The position numbers and the translations under genes were made by a program. The notes beneath the pieces were generated by a model. That model searched no databases, was not told where the DNA came from, and worked only from the letters and a program-made list of their open reading frames with translations. From RUG12461 sp045657665 (GTDB taxonomy: Bacteria > Bacillota > Clostridia > Lachnospirales > Lachnospiraceae), in the NCBI GenBank assembly GCA_045657665.1, contig JAZOTN010000001.1, positions 6,817-70,816 of the forward strand: a stretch of DNA of 64,000 bases. Direction: 5' to 3'. Positions 15,301-25,366 of the stretch are shown piece by piece (the first letter of the stretch is position 1; every line of letters starts with the position of its first letter).

Positions 15301-16209
15301 CGTATGAATATCGGACAGGTCCTTGAGATCCACCTTTCGCTTGCGGCGAAAGCGCTCGGCATCAATATCGAGACCCCTGTGTTTGACGGCGCAAACGAGA
15401 AAGATATCCAGGATACCCTGGAACTCGCGAATGACTACGTCAATCTGGAGTGGGATGAGTTTGAGAAAAAATATAAATCCACGCTGAATAAAGATGTTCT
15501 GAAATATCTCGGTGAGCATCTTGAAAACCGTGAGGAGTGGAAGGGCGTACCGATCAGCCGTGACGGAAAGGTACAGCTTCGTGACGGACGTACCGGAGAG
15601 TTCTTTGACGCGCCGGTTACGATCGGACACATGCACTACTTAAAACTCCATCACCTGGTAGATGACAAGATCCATGCACGTTCCACCGGTCCATACTCCC
15701 TGGTGACGCAGCAGCCCCTCGGCGGTAAAGCCCAGTTCGGCGGACAGCGTTTCGGTGAGATGGAGGTGTGGGCTCTTGAGGCATACGGCGCTTCCTACAC
15801 ATTGCAGGAGATCCTGACGATGAAGTCTGACGACGTGGTAGGCCGTGTCAAGACCTATGAAGCGATCATCAAGGGCGACAATATTCCGGAACCGGGTGTG
15901 CCTGAGTCCTTCAAGGTGCTTCTTAAGGAGCTTCAGTCTCTTGGACTTGATGTACGTGTGCTGGATGAGGACCGTAATGAGGTTCAGCTAATGGAAACCT
16001 CGGAATACGGCAATACGAATCTGAACTCCATTATTTCGGGAGATAAGGATTTTGCGTTTGAGGATAGCGAGTCGTTTGAGAGACATGGCTATTCCAAACA
16101 GGAATTCAACGAAGAGGGCGAACTCGAAACCATCGACGATGAAGAAGTCGGCGAATTTGATGACGACGATGTTCTTCCAGAAGACAGTTTCGACGACGTA
16201 GACGAATAG
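12322..16209 (+). CDS. rpoB: RNA polymerase beta subunit
   Basis: I chose the ATG at 12322, eight bases after AAAGGTGA; an in-frame GTG at 12310 has no binding site. This gives 1295 aa, in the usual clostridial range. Recognisable parts include the rifampicin pocket (SSQLSQFMDQNNPLGELTHK, RRLSALGPGGL, with His and Ser of the classical resistance sites unchanged), CPIETPEGPNIGLI, GDKMAGRHGNKGVVS and the C-terminal GGKAQFGGQRFGEMEVWALE. The last ~60 residues form a strongly acidic tail (EVGEFDDDDVLPEDSFDDVD). It is the catalytic subunit partnered with rpoC, 13 bases downstream. Confidence 0.98.
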   Translation: MEKNRIRPVKGGKGIRMSYSRQKEVLEMPNLIEVQKDSYQWFLNEGLKEVFADISPITDYNGHLSLEFVDFKLCTDETKYSIAECKLRDANYSAPLRVKVRLHNKENDEISEHEIFMGDLPLMTETGTFVVNGAERVIVSQLVRSPGIYYDIAHDKIGKQLYSCTVIPNRGAWLEYETDSNDVFYVRVDRTRKVPITVLIRALGIGTNQEIIDLFGEEPKIMASLGKDPSITEKEPQGSREGGLLELYKKIRPGEPLTVESADSLITAMFFDPRRYDLAKVGRYKFNKKLHFKNRLKDQVLAEDVLDESTGEVFSAGTRLTREQAEQIQNAGVPFVWIETEERKVKVLSSMMVDIKTYLPGVKDTKKELGIGELVYYPVLRKLMEENPDEKDLIEAVRANVADLVPKHITREDIFASVNYNIHLEWGIGNKDDIDHLGNRRIRAVGELLQNQYRIGLSRMERVVRERMTTQDVESISPQSLINIKPVTAAVKEFFGSSQLSQFMDQNNPLGELTHKRRLSALGPGGLSRDRAGFEVRDVHYSHYGRMCPIETPEGPNIGLINSLACYARINEYGFVEAPYRRIDKSDPENPVVTDEVVYMTADEEDNFHVAQANEKLDEKGRFIRNSVSGRYKDETQEYDKHMFDFMDVSPKMVFSVATALIPFLQNDDANRALMGSNMQRQAVPLLTTETPVVGTGMESKAAVDSGVCVVAKRSGTVERAVSNEIRIKADEDGQVDVYELQKFVRSNQSNCYNQRPIVLKGDHVEAGEVIADGPSTENGELALGKNPLIGFMTWEGYNYEDAVLLSERLVQEDVYTSIHIEEYEAEARDTKLGPEEITRDVPGVGDDALKDLDERGVIRIGAEVRAGDILVGKVTPKGETELTAEERLLRAIFGEKAREVRDTSLKVPHGEYGIVVDAKVFTRENGDELSPGVNQSVRIYIAQKRKISVGDKMAGRHGNKGVVSRVLPVEDMPFLPNGRPLDIVLNPLGVPSRMNIGQVLEIHLSLAAKALGINIETPVFDGANEKDIQDTLELANDYVNLEWDEFEKKYKSTLNKDVLKYLGEHLENREEWKGVPISRDGKVQLRDGRTGEFFDAPVTIGHMHYLKLHHLVDDKIHARSTGPYSLVTQQPLGGKAQFGGQRFGEMEVWALEAYGASYTLQEILTMKSDDVVGRVKTYEAIIKGDNIPEPGVPESFKVLLKELQSLGLDVRVLDEDRNEVQLMETSEYGNTNLNSIISGDKDFAFEDSESFERHGYSKQEFNEEGELETIDDEEVGEFDDDDVLPEDSFDDVDE

Positions 16210-16222
16210 GAGGGAAAGATCG

Positions 16223-19954
<3,732 letters not shown>

Positions 19955-19968
19955 AAAAGATATTCAGG

Positions 19969-20000
19969 AACGGGAACCCGGCTTAAGGGTTCCCGTTTTT
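19969..20000 (+). terminator. Terminator after rpoC
   Basis: An 11-bp stem, AACGGGAACCC with GGGTTCCCGTT, a short loop and a T-run. Confidence 0.92.
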
Positions 20001-20010
20001 CAAAAATCGC

Positions 20011-20039
20011 TTGACAACGGTGAAAACCGCTTCTATAAT
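20011..20039 (+). promoter_or_regulatory. Promoter of rpsL-rpsG-fusA
   Basis: TTGACA (20011-20016), a 17-bp spacer and TATAAT (20034-20039): perfect consensus, immediately after the rpoC terminator. Confidence 0.93.
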
Positions 20040-20112
20040 ACGGTAGTGTGCGTTTTTGTGCATGCTGCCGTATTTATAATAGGTAATAATTCAAACAGAA
20101 GGAGGTGAAAAC

Positions 20113-20532
20113 ATGCCAACATTCAACCAGTTAGTCAGAAAAGGACGTGAGACATCTGTAAAGAAGTCTACGGCGCCGGCTCTTCAGAGAGGCTACAATT
20201 CTCTCAAGAAGAAGTATACAGATTTATCTTCTCCGCAGAAGAGAGGTGTCTGCACGGCGGTTAAGACTGCTACTCCTAAGAAGCCTAACTCGGCGCTCCG
20301 TAAGATTGCCAGAGTACGTCTTTCAAACGGGATCGAAGTCACAAGCTATATCCCGGGAGAAGGCCACAATCTTCAGGAGCACAGCGTTGTACTGATCCGC
20401 GGCGGAAGAGTAAAAGACCTTCCCGGTACGAGATATCATATCATCCGCGGAACGCTGGATACCGCAGGCGTCGGCAATCGTCGCCAGGCCCGTTCCAAGT
20501 ACGGCGCGAAGCGTCCGAAGGAAGCGAAGTAA
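20113..20532 (+). CDS. rpsL: 30S ribosomal protein S12
   Basis: A 139-aa S12 with CTAVKTATPKKPNSALRKIA and RGGRVKDLPGTRYHIIRGTL. The lysines at the two classical streptomycin-resistance positions are unchanged, predicting a sensitive ribosome. GGAGGTGAAAAC precedes the ATG. It is first in the str operon. Confidence 0.98.
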   Translation: MPTFNQLVRKGRETSVKKSTAPALQRGYNSLKKKYTDLSSPQKRGVCTAVKTATPKKPNSALRKIARVRLSNGIEVTSYIPGEGHNLQEHSVVLIRGGRVKDLPGTRYHIIRGTLDTAGVGNRRQARSKYGAKRPKEAK

Positions 20533-20618
20533 AAGATGCCTGAAACGGCAGAATCAAAGGTTAGTGTTGGATATGTTTTTCAAGATATGAAGATATACCC
20601 GGCACCTGAGCGTAAGAA

Positions 20619-20643
20619 TCGAAAAAATCTCTGATTTTTTCGA
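20619..20643 (+). promoter_or_regulatory. Hairpin in the rpsL-rpsG intergenic region
   Basis: TCGAAAAAATC (20619-20629) and GATTTTTTCGA (20633-20643) form a perfect 11-bp stem with a 3-base loop, ending directly before AAGGAGG. A second hairpin, GCATCGGAT with ATCCGGTGC (20670-20689), follows. In E. coli the S12-S7 intergenic region is the S7 control site; a similar role is possible here. Confidence 0.5.
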
Positions 20644-20659
20644 AAGGAGGAACAGCGGA

Positions 20660-20740
20660 GTGGATGTGAGCATCGGATTTATCCGGTGCGAACGTAAACG
20701 GAGCTTGTTCCGACGCAGTACCGATGATTTAATTGTATGA
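20660..20740 (+). CDS. Possible 26-codon leader peptide between rpsL and rpsG
   Basis: A GTG nine bases after AAAGGAGG opens a frame of 26 residues (starting MDVSIGFIRCERKRS and ending DDLIV) that stops 18 bases before rpsG. The product is basic in its middle and otherwise unremarkable. The strong binding site is the main argument; it could instead be chance next to a regulatory hairpin. The frame contains the second intergenic hairpin. Confidence 0.3.
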   Translation: MDVSIGFIRCERKRSLFRRSTDDLIV

Positions 20741-20758
20741 TTAAGGAGGGAAGTAAAA

Positions 20759-21229
20759 GTGCCACGCAAAGGACATACTCAGAAAAGAGACGTGTTAGCG
20801 GATCCGATCTACAACAGCAAAGTGGTTACCAAGCTGATCAACAATATCATGTTGGACGGCAAAAAGGGTGTAGCCCAGAAGATTGTATACGGAGCATTCG
20901 CTAAGGTCGAGGAAAAGAGCGGAAAACCGGCACTCGAGGTTTTTGAAGAGGCAATGAACAATGTGATGCCCATTCTCGAGGTAAAAGCAAGACGTATCGG
21001 TGGAGCAACCTATCAGGTGCCGATCGAGGTGCGTCCGGATCGCCGTCAGGCTCTTGGACTCCGGTGGCTGACCATGTTCTCAAGAAATCGCGGTGAAAAG
21101 ACGATGGAAGACCGTCTCGCGAATGAGATCCTGGATGCAGCGAACAATACCGGTTCCTCGGTTAAGAGAAAAGAAGATATGCACAAGATGGCGGAAGCAA
21201 ACAAGGCATTTGCTCATTACCGCTTCTAG
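20759..21229 (+). CDS. rpsG: 30S ribosomal protein S7
   Basis: A 156-aa S7 starting with GTG behind AAGGAGGG: PRKGHTQKRDVLADPIYNSK, GKKGVAQKIVYGAF, and RRIGGATYQVPIEVRPDRRQ are family signatures. It nucleates assembly of the 30S head and in many bacteria represses its own operon. Confidence 0.98.
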   Translation: MPRKGHTQKRDVLADPIYNSKVVTKLINNIMLDGKKGVAQKIVYGAFAKVEEKSGKPALEVFEEAMNNVMPILEVKARRIGGATYQVPIEVRPDRRQALGLRWLTMFSRNRGEKTMEDRLANEILDAANNTGSSVKRKEDMHKMAEANKAFAHYRF

Positions 21230-21247
21230 TAACAGGAGGAAAAGATT

Positions 21248-23365
21248 TTGGCTGGAAGAGAATACCCGTTAGAGAGAACCAGAAATATCGGGATCATGGC
21301 TCATATCGACGCCGGAAAGACGACGCTTACCGAGCGTATTCTCTATTACACCGGTGTCAACTACAAGATTGGTGAGACCTACGAAGGTACTGCTACCATG
21401 GACTGGATGGAGCAGGAAGCAGAGAGAGGTATCACCATTACTTCCGCAGCCACCACCTGCCACTGGACGCCGCAGGAGAAAGCAAAACCGAAAGCCGGTG
21501 CACTGGAGCATCGTATCAACATCATCGATACTCCCGGACACGTGGATTTCACGGTGGAGGTAGAGCGTTCGCTTCGCGTTCTGGATGGCGCGGTCGGTGT
21601 TTTCGATGCAAAGGGCGGTGTTGAGCCTCAGTCCGAAAATGTCTGGAGACAGGCGGACACATACAGCGTTCCGCGTATGGCGTTCGTAAACAAAATGGAT
21701 ATCCTTGGAGCGGATTTCTTCAATACTGTGAAGGAGATCGGCACCAAGCTCGGAAAGAATGCGGTGGTGACACAGCTCCCCATCGGCAAAGAGGATTATT
21801 TCAAGGGAATCGTGGATCTTTTTGAGATGCAGGCTTACATCTATAACGATGCAAAGGGCGAAGACATCACGATCACCGATATCCCGGATGATATGAAGGA
21901 TGAGGCGGAACAGTATCATACGGAGCTCGTTGAGAAGATCTGCGAGTTTGATGACGACCTCATGGAGAAGTACCTGGAGGGCGAAGAGCCGTCCATCGAA
22001 GAACTGAAGGCAGGTCTTCGTAAGGGAACAATCTCCAATGCAGGCGTTCCGGTTTGCTGCGGATCCGCTCACCAGAACAAGGGAATCCAGAAGCTGATTG
22101 ACGCGGTCGTAGAATTCATGCCCGCACCTACCGATATCCCGGCGATCAAGGGAACGGATATGGAGGGAAATGAGATCGAGCGTCACGCATCGGACGAAGA
22201 GCCGTTTTCGGCACTTGCGTTCAAGATCATGGCAGATCCATTTGTCGGTAAGCTTGCATTCTTCCGTGTTTATTCCGGAACCGTCAACTCCGGTTCCTAT
22301 GTATTAAATGCAACGAAGGATAAGAAAGAGCGTATTGGACGTATCCTGCAGATGCATGCAAATAAGCGTTCCGAGCTGGACAAGGCTTATTCAGGCGATA
22401 TCGCGGCTGCGGTCGGTCTCAAGGTGACGGCAACCGGTGATACGCTCTGTGACGAGCAGCATCCTGTAATCCTGGAGTCCATGGAGTTCCCGGAGCCGGT
22501 TATCGAGCTCGCGATTGAGCCGAAGACCAAGGCGGGTCAGCAGAAGATGGGCGAAGCCCTTGCGAAGCTGGCAGAGGAGGATCCGACGTTCCGCGCTCAT
22601 ACGAACGAAGAGACCGGACAGACGATCATTGCCGGTATGGGAGAGCTCCATCTCGAGATCATCGTAGACAGACTTCTCCGCGAGTACAAGGTCGAAGCAA
22701 ATGTCGGTGCGCCGCAGGTTGCTTACAAGGAGACCTTCACGAAGCCGGTGGAGCAGGAATACAAATATGCGAAGCAGTCCGGTGGACGCGGTCAGTACGG
22801 ACACTGCAAGGTTCGATTCGAGCCGATGGATGCAAATGCGGAGGAAACTTTCAAGTTTGAATCCGCGGTTGTCGGCGGAGCGATCCCGAAGGAGTACATC
22901 CCGGCAGTCGGCGAAGGTATCGAGGAAGCGGCTCAGGCCGGTATCCTTGCAGGTTTCCCGGTGCTTGGTATTCATGCGACCGTATTTGACGGAAGCTACC
23001 ATGAGGTAGACTCATCCGAAATGGCATTCCATATCGCAGGTTCCATGTGTTTCAAGGAGGCAATGCAGAAAGCAGAGCCGACCCTTCTTGAACCGATCAT
23101 GAAGGTGGAGGTTACAATGCCCGAGGAATACATGGGTGATGTCATCGGTGATATCAACTCCCGCCGCGGACAGATCGAAGGTATGGAGGATGTCGGAAAC
23201 GGCAAGCTCGTGAAGGCACATGTGCCGCTTGCGGAAATGTTCGGCTACTCTACGGATCTTCGTAGTGCGACGCAGGGACGCGGAAACTACTCGATGTTCT
23301 TCGAGAAATATGCTCCCGCACCGAAGTCTGTTACGGATAAGATCATCTCGGAACACAAGAAATAA
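21248..23365 (+). CDS. fusA: Elongation factor G
   Basis: A 705-aa EF-G starting with TTG, seven bases after AGGAGG. G1 is AHIDAGKTTLTERIL, G3 is DTPGHVDF, G4 is NKMD; the domain IV tip region and the C-terminal domain V (TQGRGNYSMFFEKYAP) are present. It catalyses GTP-driven translocation. It is the last gene of the rpsL operon; tuf follows with its own promoter after a 171-base gap. Confidence 0.98.
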   Translation: MAGREYPLERTRNIGIMAHIDAGKTTLTERILYYTGVNYKIGETYEGTATMDWMEQEAERGITITSAATTCHWTPQEKAKPKAGALEHRINIIDTPGHVDFTVEVERSLRVLDGAVGVFDAKGGVEPQSENVWRQADTYSVPRMAFVNKMDILGADFFNTVKEIGTKLGKNAVVTQLPIGKEDYFKGIVDLFEMQAYIYNDAKGEDITITDIPDDMKDEAEQYHTELVEKICEFDDDLMEKYLEGEEPSIEELKAGLRKGTISNAGVPVCCGSAHQNKGIQKLIDAVVEFMPAPTDIPAIKGTDMEGNEIERHASDEEPFSALAFKIMADPFVGKLAFFRVYSGTVNSGSYVLNATKDKKERIGRILQMHANKRSELDKAYSGDIAAAVGLKVTATGDTLCDEQHPVILESMEFPEPVIELAIEPKTKAGQQKMGEALAKLAEEDPTFRAHTNEETGQTIIAGMGELHLEIIVDRLLREYKVEANVGAPQVAYKETFTKPVEQEYKYAKQSGGRGQYGHCKVRFEPMDANAEETFKFESAVVGGAIPKEYIPAVGEGIEEAAQAGILAGFPVLGIHATVFDGSYHEVDSSEMAFHIAGSMCFKEAMQKAEPTLLEPIMKVEVTMPEEYMGDVIGDINSRRGQIEGMEDVGNGKLVKAHVPLAEMFGYSTDLRSATQGRGNYSMFFEKYAPAPKSVTDKIISEHKK

Positions 23366-23383
23366 AAAACAGGGACACCAGGC

Positions 23384-23429
23384 AAATCAAGGGCAAAGCC
23401 TGAGGATGAGTTTAGTGGACTCAGGAACC
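23384..23429 (+). repeat. Partial copy of the ~54-bp intergenic repeat
   Basis: AAATCAAGGGCAAAGCCTGA and GATGAGTTTAGTGGA resemble the repeat found twice after tuf (24734-24844) and once after rplK (10051-10105). This is the most diverged copy. Confidence 0.4.
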
Positions 23430-23449
23430 AATCAAACGTAACATTATGC

Positions 23450-23478
23450 TTGAAAAATCCTAGAAATTTTTATATAAT
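23450..23478 (+). promoter_or_regulatory. Promoter of tuf
   Basis: TTGAAA (23450-23455), a 17-bp spacer and TATAAT (23473-23478). A 9-bp inverted repeat, TATGCTTGA (23445-23453) and TCAAGCATA (23478-23486), brackets the promoter exactly. Confidence 0.85.
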
Positions 23479-23536
23479 CAAGCATAGCTGTATTAATCAA
23501 ATGTAAACCGGAGAGAGGTTTACGGAAGGAGACGAA

Positions 23537-24724
23537 ATGGCAAAAGCAAAATTTGAAAGAACCAAACCGCATTGTAACATTGGTACCATCGGTCACGTAG
23601 ATCATGGTAAAACCACTCTGACCGCAGCAATCACAAAGGTGCTTTCCGAGAAGGTGGCAGGAAACGTTGCAACCGATTTCGAAAACATCGATAAGGCTCC
23701 GGAAGAGAGAGAAAGAGGTATCACGATCTCTACAGCTCACGTAGAGTATGAGACCGAGAAGAGACATTACGCACACGTTGACTGCCCCGGCCACGCTGAC
23801 TATGTCAAGAACATGATCACCGGTGCTGCACAGATGGACGGTGCGATCCTCGTAGTAGCTGCTACCGATGGTGTTATGGCACAGACCAAGGAGCATATCC
23901 TTCTGTCCCGTCAGGTAGGTGTTCCGTACATTGTTGTATTCCTTAACAAGTGCGACATGGTTGACGATCCGGAGCTCATCGAGCTGGTTGAGATGGAAGT
24001 TACCGAGCAGCTTGAGGAGTACGGCTTCAAGGATTGCCCGATCATCAAGGGTTCCGCTCTGAAGGCTCTTGAGGATCCGTCAGGCGAGTGGGGCGACAAG
24101 ATCATGGAGCTCATGAACACTGTTGATGAGTATATCCCGGATCCGGAGCGCGACACTGACAAGCCGTTCCTGATGGCAGTAGAGGATGTCTTCACCATTA
24201 CCGGTCGTGGTACCGTTGCTACCGGCCGTGTAGAGCGTGGAACGCTTCACCTTAATGACGAGCTTGAGATCCTTGGTGTTCGTGAGGATGTTCAGAAGAC
24301 TGTTGTTACCGGTATCGAGATGTTCCGGAAACAGCTTGACGAGGCTATGGCTGGTGATAATATCGGTGCTCTGCTTCGTGGTATCGATCGTGATAAGATC
24401 GAGCGTGGACAGGTTCTTGCAAAACCGGGTACGGTTACCTGCCACAAGAAGTTTACGGCTCAGGTATACGTTCTGACGAAGGACGAGGGTGGCCGTCATA
24501 CACCGTTCTTCAACAACTATCGTCCGCAGTTCTATTTCCGTACCACCGACGTAACGGGTGTCTGCAACCTTCCGGCCGGTACCGAAATGTGCATGCCTGG
24601 CGATAACATCGAGATGACCATCGAGCTGATTCATCCGGTTGCTATGGAGCAGGGTCTTACCTTCGCTATCCGTGAGGGTGGTCGTACCGTTGGATCAGGA
24701 CGTATTGCTTCGATTATCGAATAA
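23537..24724 (+). CDS. tuf: Elongation factor Tu
   Basis: A 395-aa EF-Tu: GHVDHGKTTLTAAITKVL (G1), DCPGHADYVKNMITGAAQMD (G3), NKCDMVDD (G4) and the C-terminal beta-barrels ending GGRTVGSGRIASIIE. It delivers aminoacyl-tRNA to the ribosome. AAGGAG precedes the ATG. Confidence 0.99.
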   Translation: MAKAKFERTKPHCNIGTIGHVDHGKTTLTAAITKVLSEKVAGNVATDFENIDKAPEERERGITISTAHVEYETEKRHYAHVDCPGHADYVKNMITGAAQMDGAILVVAATDGVMAQTKEHILLSRQVGVPYIVVFLNKCDMVDDPELIELVEMEVTEQLEEYGFKDCPIIKGSALKALEDPSGEWGDKIMELMNTVDEYIPDPERDTDKPFLMAVEDVFTITGRGTVATGRVERGTLHLNDELEILGVREDVQKTVVTGIEMFRKQLDEAMAGDNIGALLRGIDRDKIERGQVLAKPGTVTCHKKFTAQVYVLTKDEGGRHTPFFNNYRPQFYFRTTDVTGVCNLPAGTEMCMPGDNIEMTIELIHPVAMEQGLTFAIREGGRTVGSGRIASIIE

Positions 24725-24733
24725 GCCGAAAGC

Positions 24734-24844
24734 AACTTAACGAAGACAAGCCATCGGCGCAGTCTGAGTTTAGTGCGAGGCTGTTCTTCGAGATTAACGA
24801 AATCAAGCGAAGCGCAGATTGAGTTTAGCGAGAAGAACTTCATT
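24734..24844 (+). repeat. Two tandem copies of a ~54-bp intergenic repeat
   Basis: Unit 1 (24734-24790) and unit 2 (24791-24844) share TTAACGAA, CAAGC, GGCGCAG/AGCGCAG and TGAGTTTAG. Unit 2 matches the copy after rplK. They sit between tuf and its terminator, so they are transcribed as the tuf 3' region. Confidence 0.6.
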
Positions 24845-24859
24845 TAACAAAACAAAAAG

Positions 24860-24888
24860 GCTCTCGGAGATTTCTCCGGGAGCTTTTT
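24860..24888 (+). terminator. Terminator after tuf
   Basis: GCTCTCGGAG pairs with CTCCGGGAGC (one wobble, loop ATTT), flanked by A-run and T-run. Confidence 0.9.
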
Positions 24889-24951
24889 CATTTGGTGGCA
24901 ACCAGGCGTCTCCTCCTTCGTATAATACAATAAATGGTACTAATTTCCCGT

Positions 24952-24978
24952 TGAGAATTTGTAATTACGTGCCGATAA
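24952..24978 (+). promoter_or_regulatory. Possible sigma-28 (flagellar-type) promoter
   Basis: GCCGATAA (24971-24978) matches the sigma-28 -10 consensus GCCGATAA; TGAG (24952-24955), exactly 15 bases upstream, differs from TAAA at two positions. It lies about 68 bases before the small gene at 25047. Confidence 0.4.
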
Positions 24979-25046
24979 TAAATACAAAGCTGGACAAGAT
25001 ATTGATTAGGATAGAATCGGACGCACAAGATACAGGAGGTACGCTT

Positions 25047-25319
25047 ATGATCATGGAAGTCGAAGCTGTGAGCCCGTTTTATGCAAATTCACAGGAGTCA
25101 CCCAGAGAAGCAGGGGTTTATCGTAGACGAAGAAATCCAAAGGTCGCTTTTGGCACCATGCTTGAGGAGGAGGAAGGAAAGCTTACCGTTCCGGTAGAGG
25201 AATCTTCTGTGCGGAAAACCACAGATCCGATGGAGAGTCATTACGCTTTGAATGAGCAGGAGCTGGAGGAGAGCTTGAAAAAGCTTCTTCAATATGCGGG
25301 ACTGGATGGTTTGGAATAA
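25047..25319 (+). CDS. Small hypothetical protein (90 aa)
   Basis: I chose the ATG at 25047, eight bases after CAGGAGG; a longer frame would run through the tuf terminator and repeat and is not credible. The protein is soluble, begins MIMEVEAVSPFYANSQ, has an Arg-rich patch (YRRRRNPK), an acidic middle and an amphipathic C-terminal helix (LEESLKKLLQYAGLDG). I do not recognise it. The possible sigma-28 promoter would place it in a motility regulon. Confidence 0.65.
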   Translation: MIMEVEAVSPFYANSQESPREAGVYRRRRNPKVAFGTMLEEEEGKLTVPVEESSVRKTTDPMESHYALNEQELEESLKKLLQYAGLDGLE

Positions 25320-25326
25320 ATAAGCG

Positions 25327-25366
25327 AAGCTCCCATGCAGCAAGTATGAAAAAGGCATGGGAGCTT
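25327..25366. terminator. Bidirectional terminator hairpin
   Basis: AAGCTCCCATGC (25327-25338) and GCATGGGAGCTT (25355-25366) form a perfect 12-bp stem between convergent genes; its right arm overlaps the stop codon of the minus-strand gene. T-tracts are weak on both sides. Confidence 0.75.

Noticed and set aside
12322..16209. Rifampicin-resistance changes in rpoB
   Set aside because: The pocket keeps the His and Ser of the classical resistance positions, so there is no sign of resistance.
24819..25046. Longer start for the small protein at 25047
   Set aside because: The extended frame translates the intergenic repeat, the tuf terminator and the promoter region; the ATG at 25047 has the ribosome binding site.
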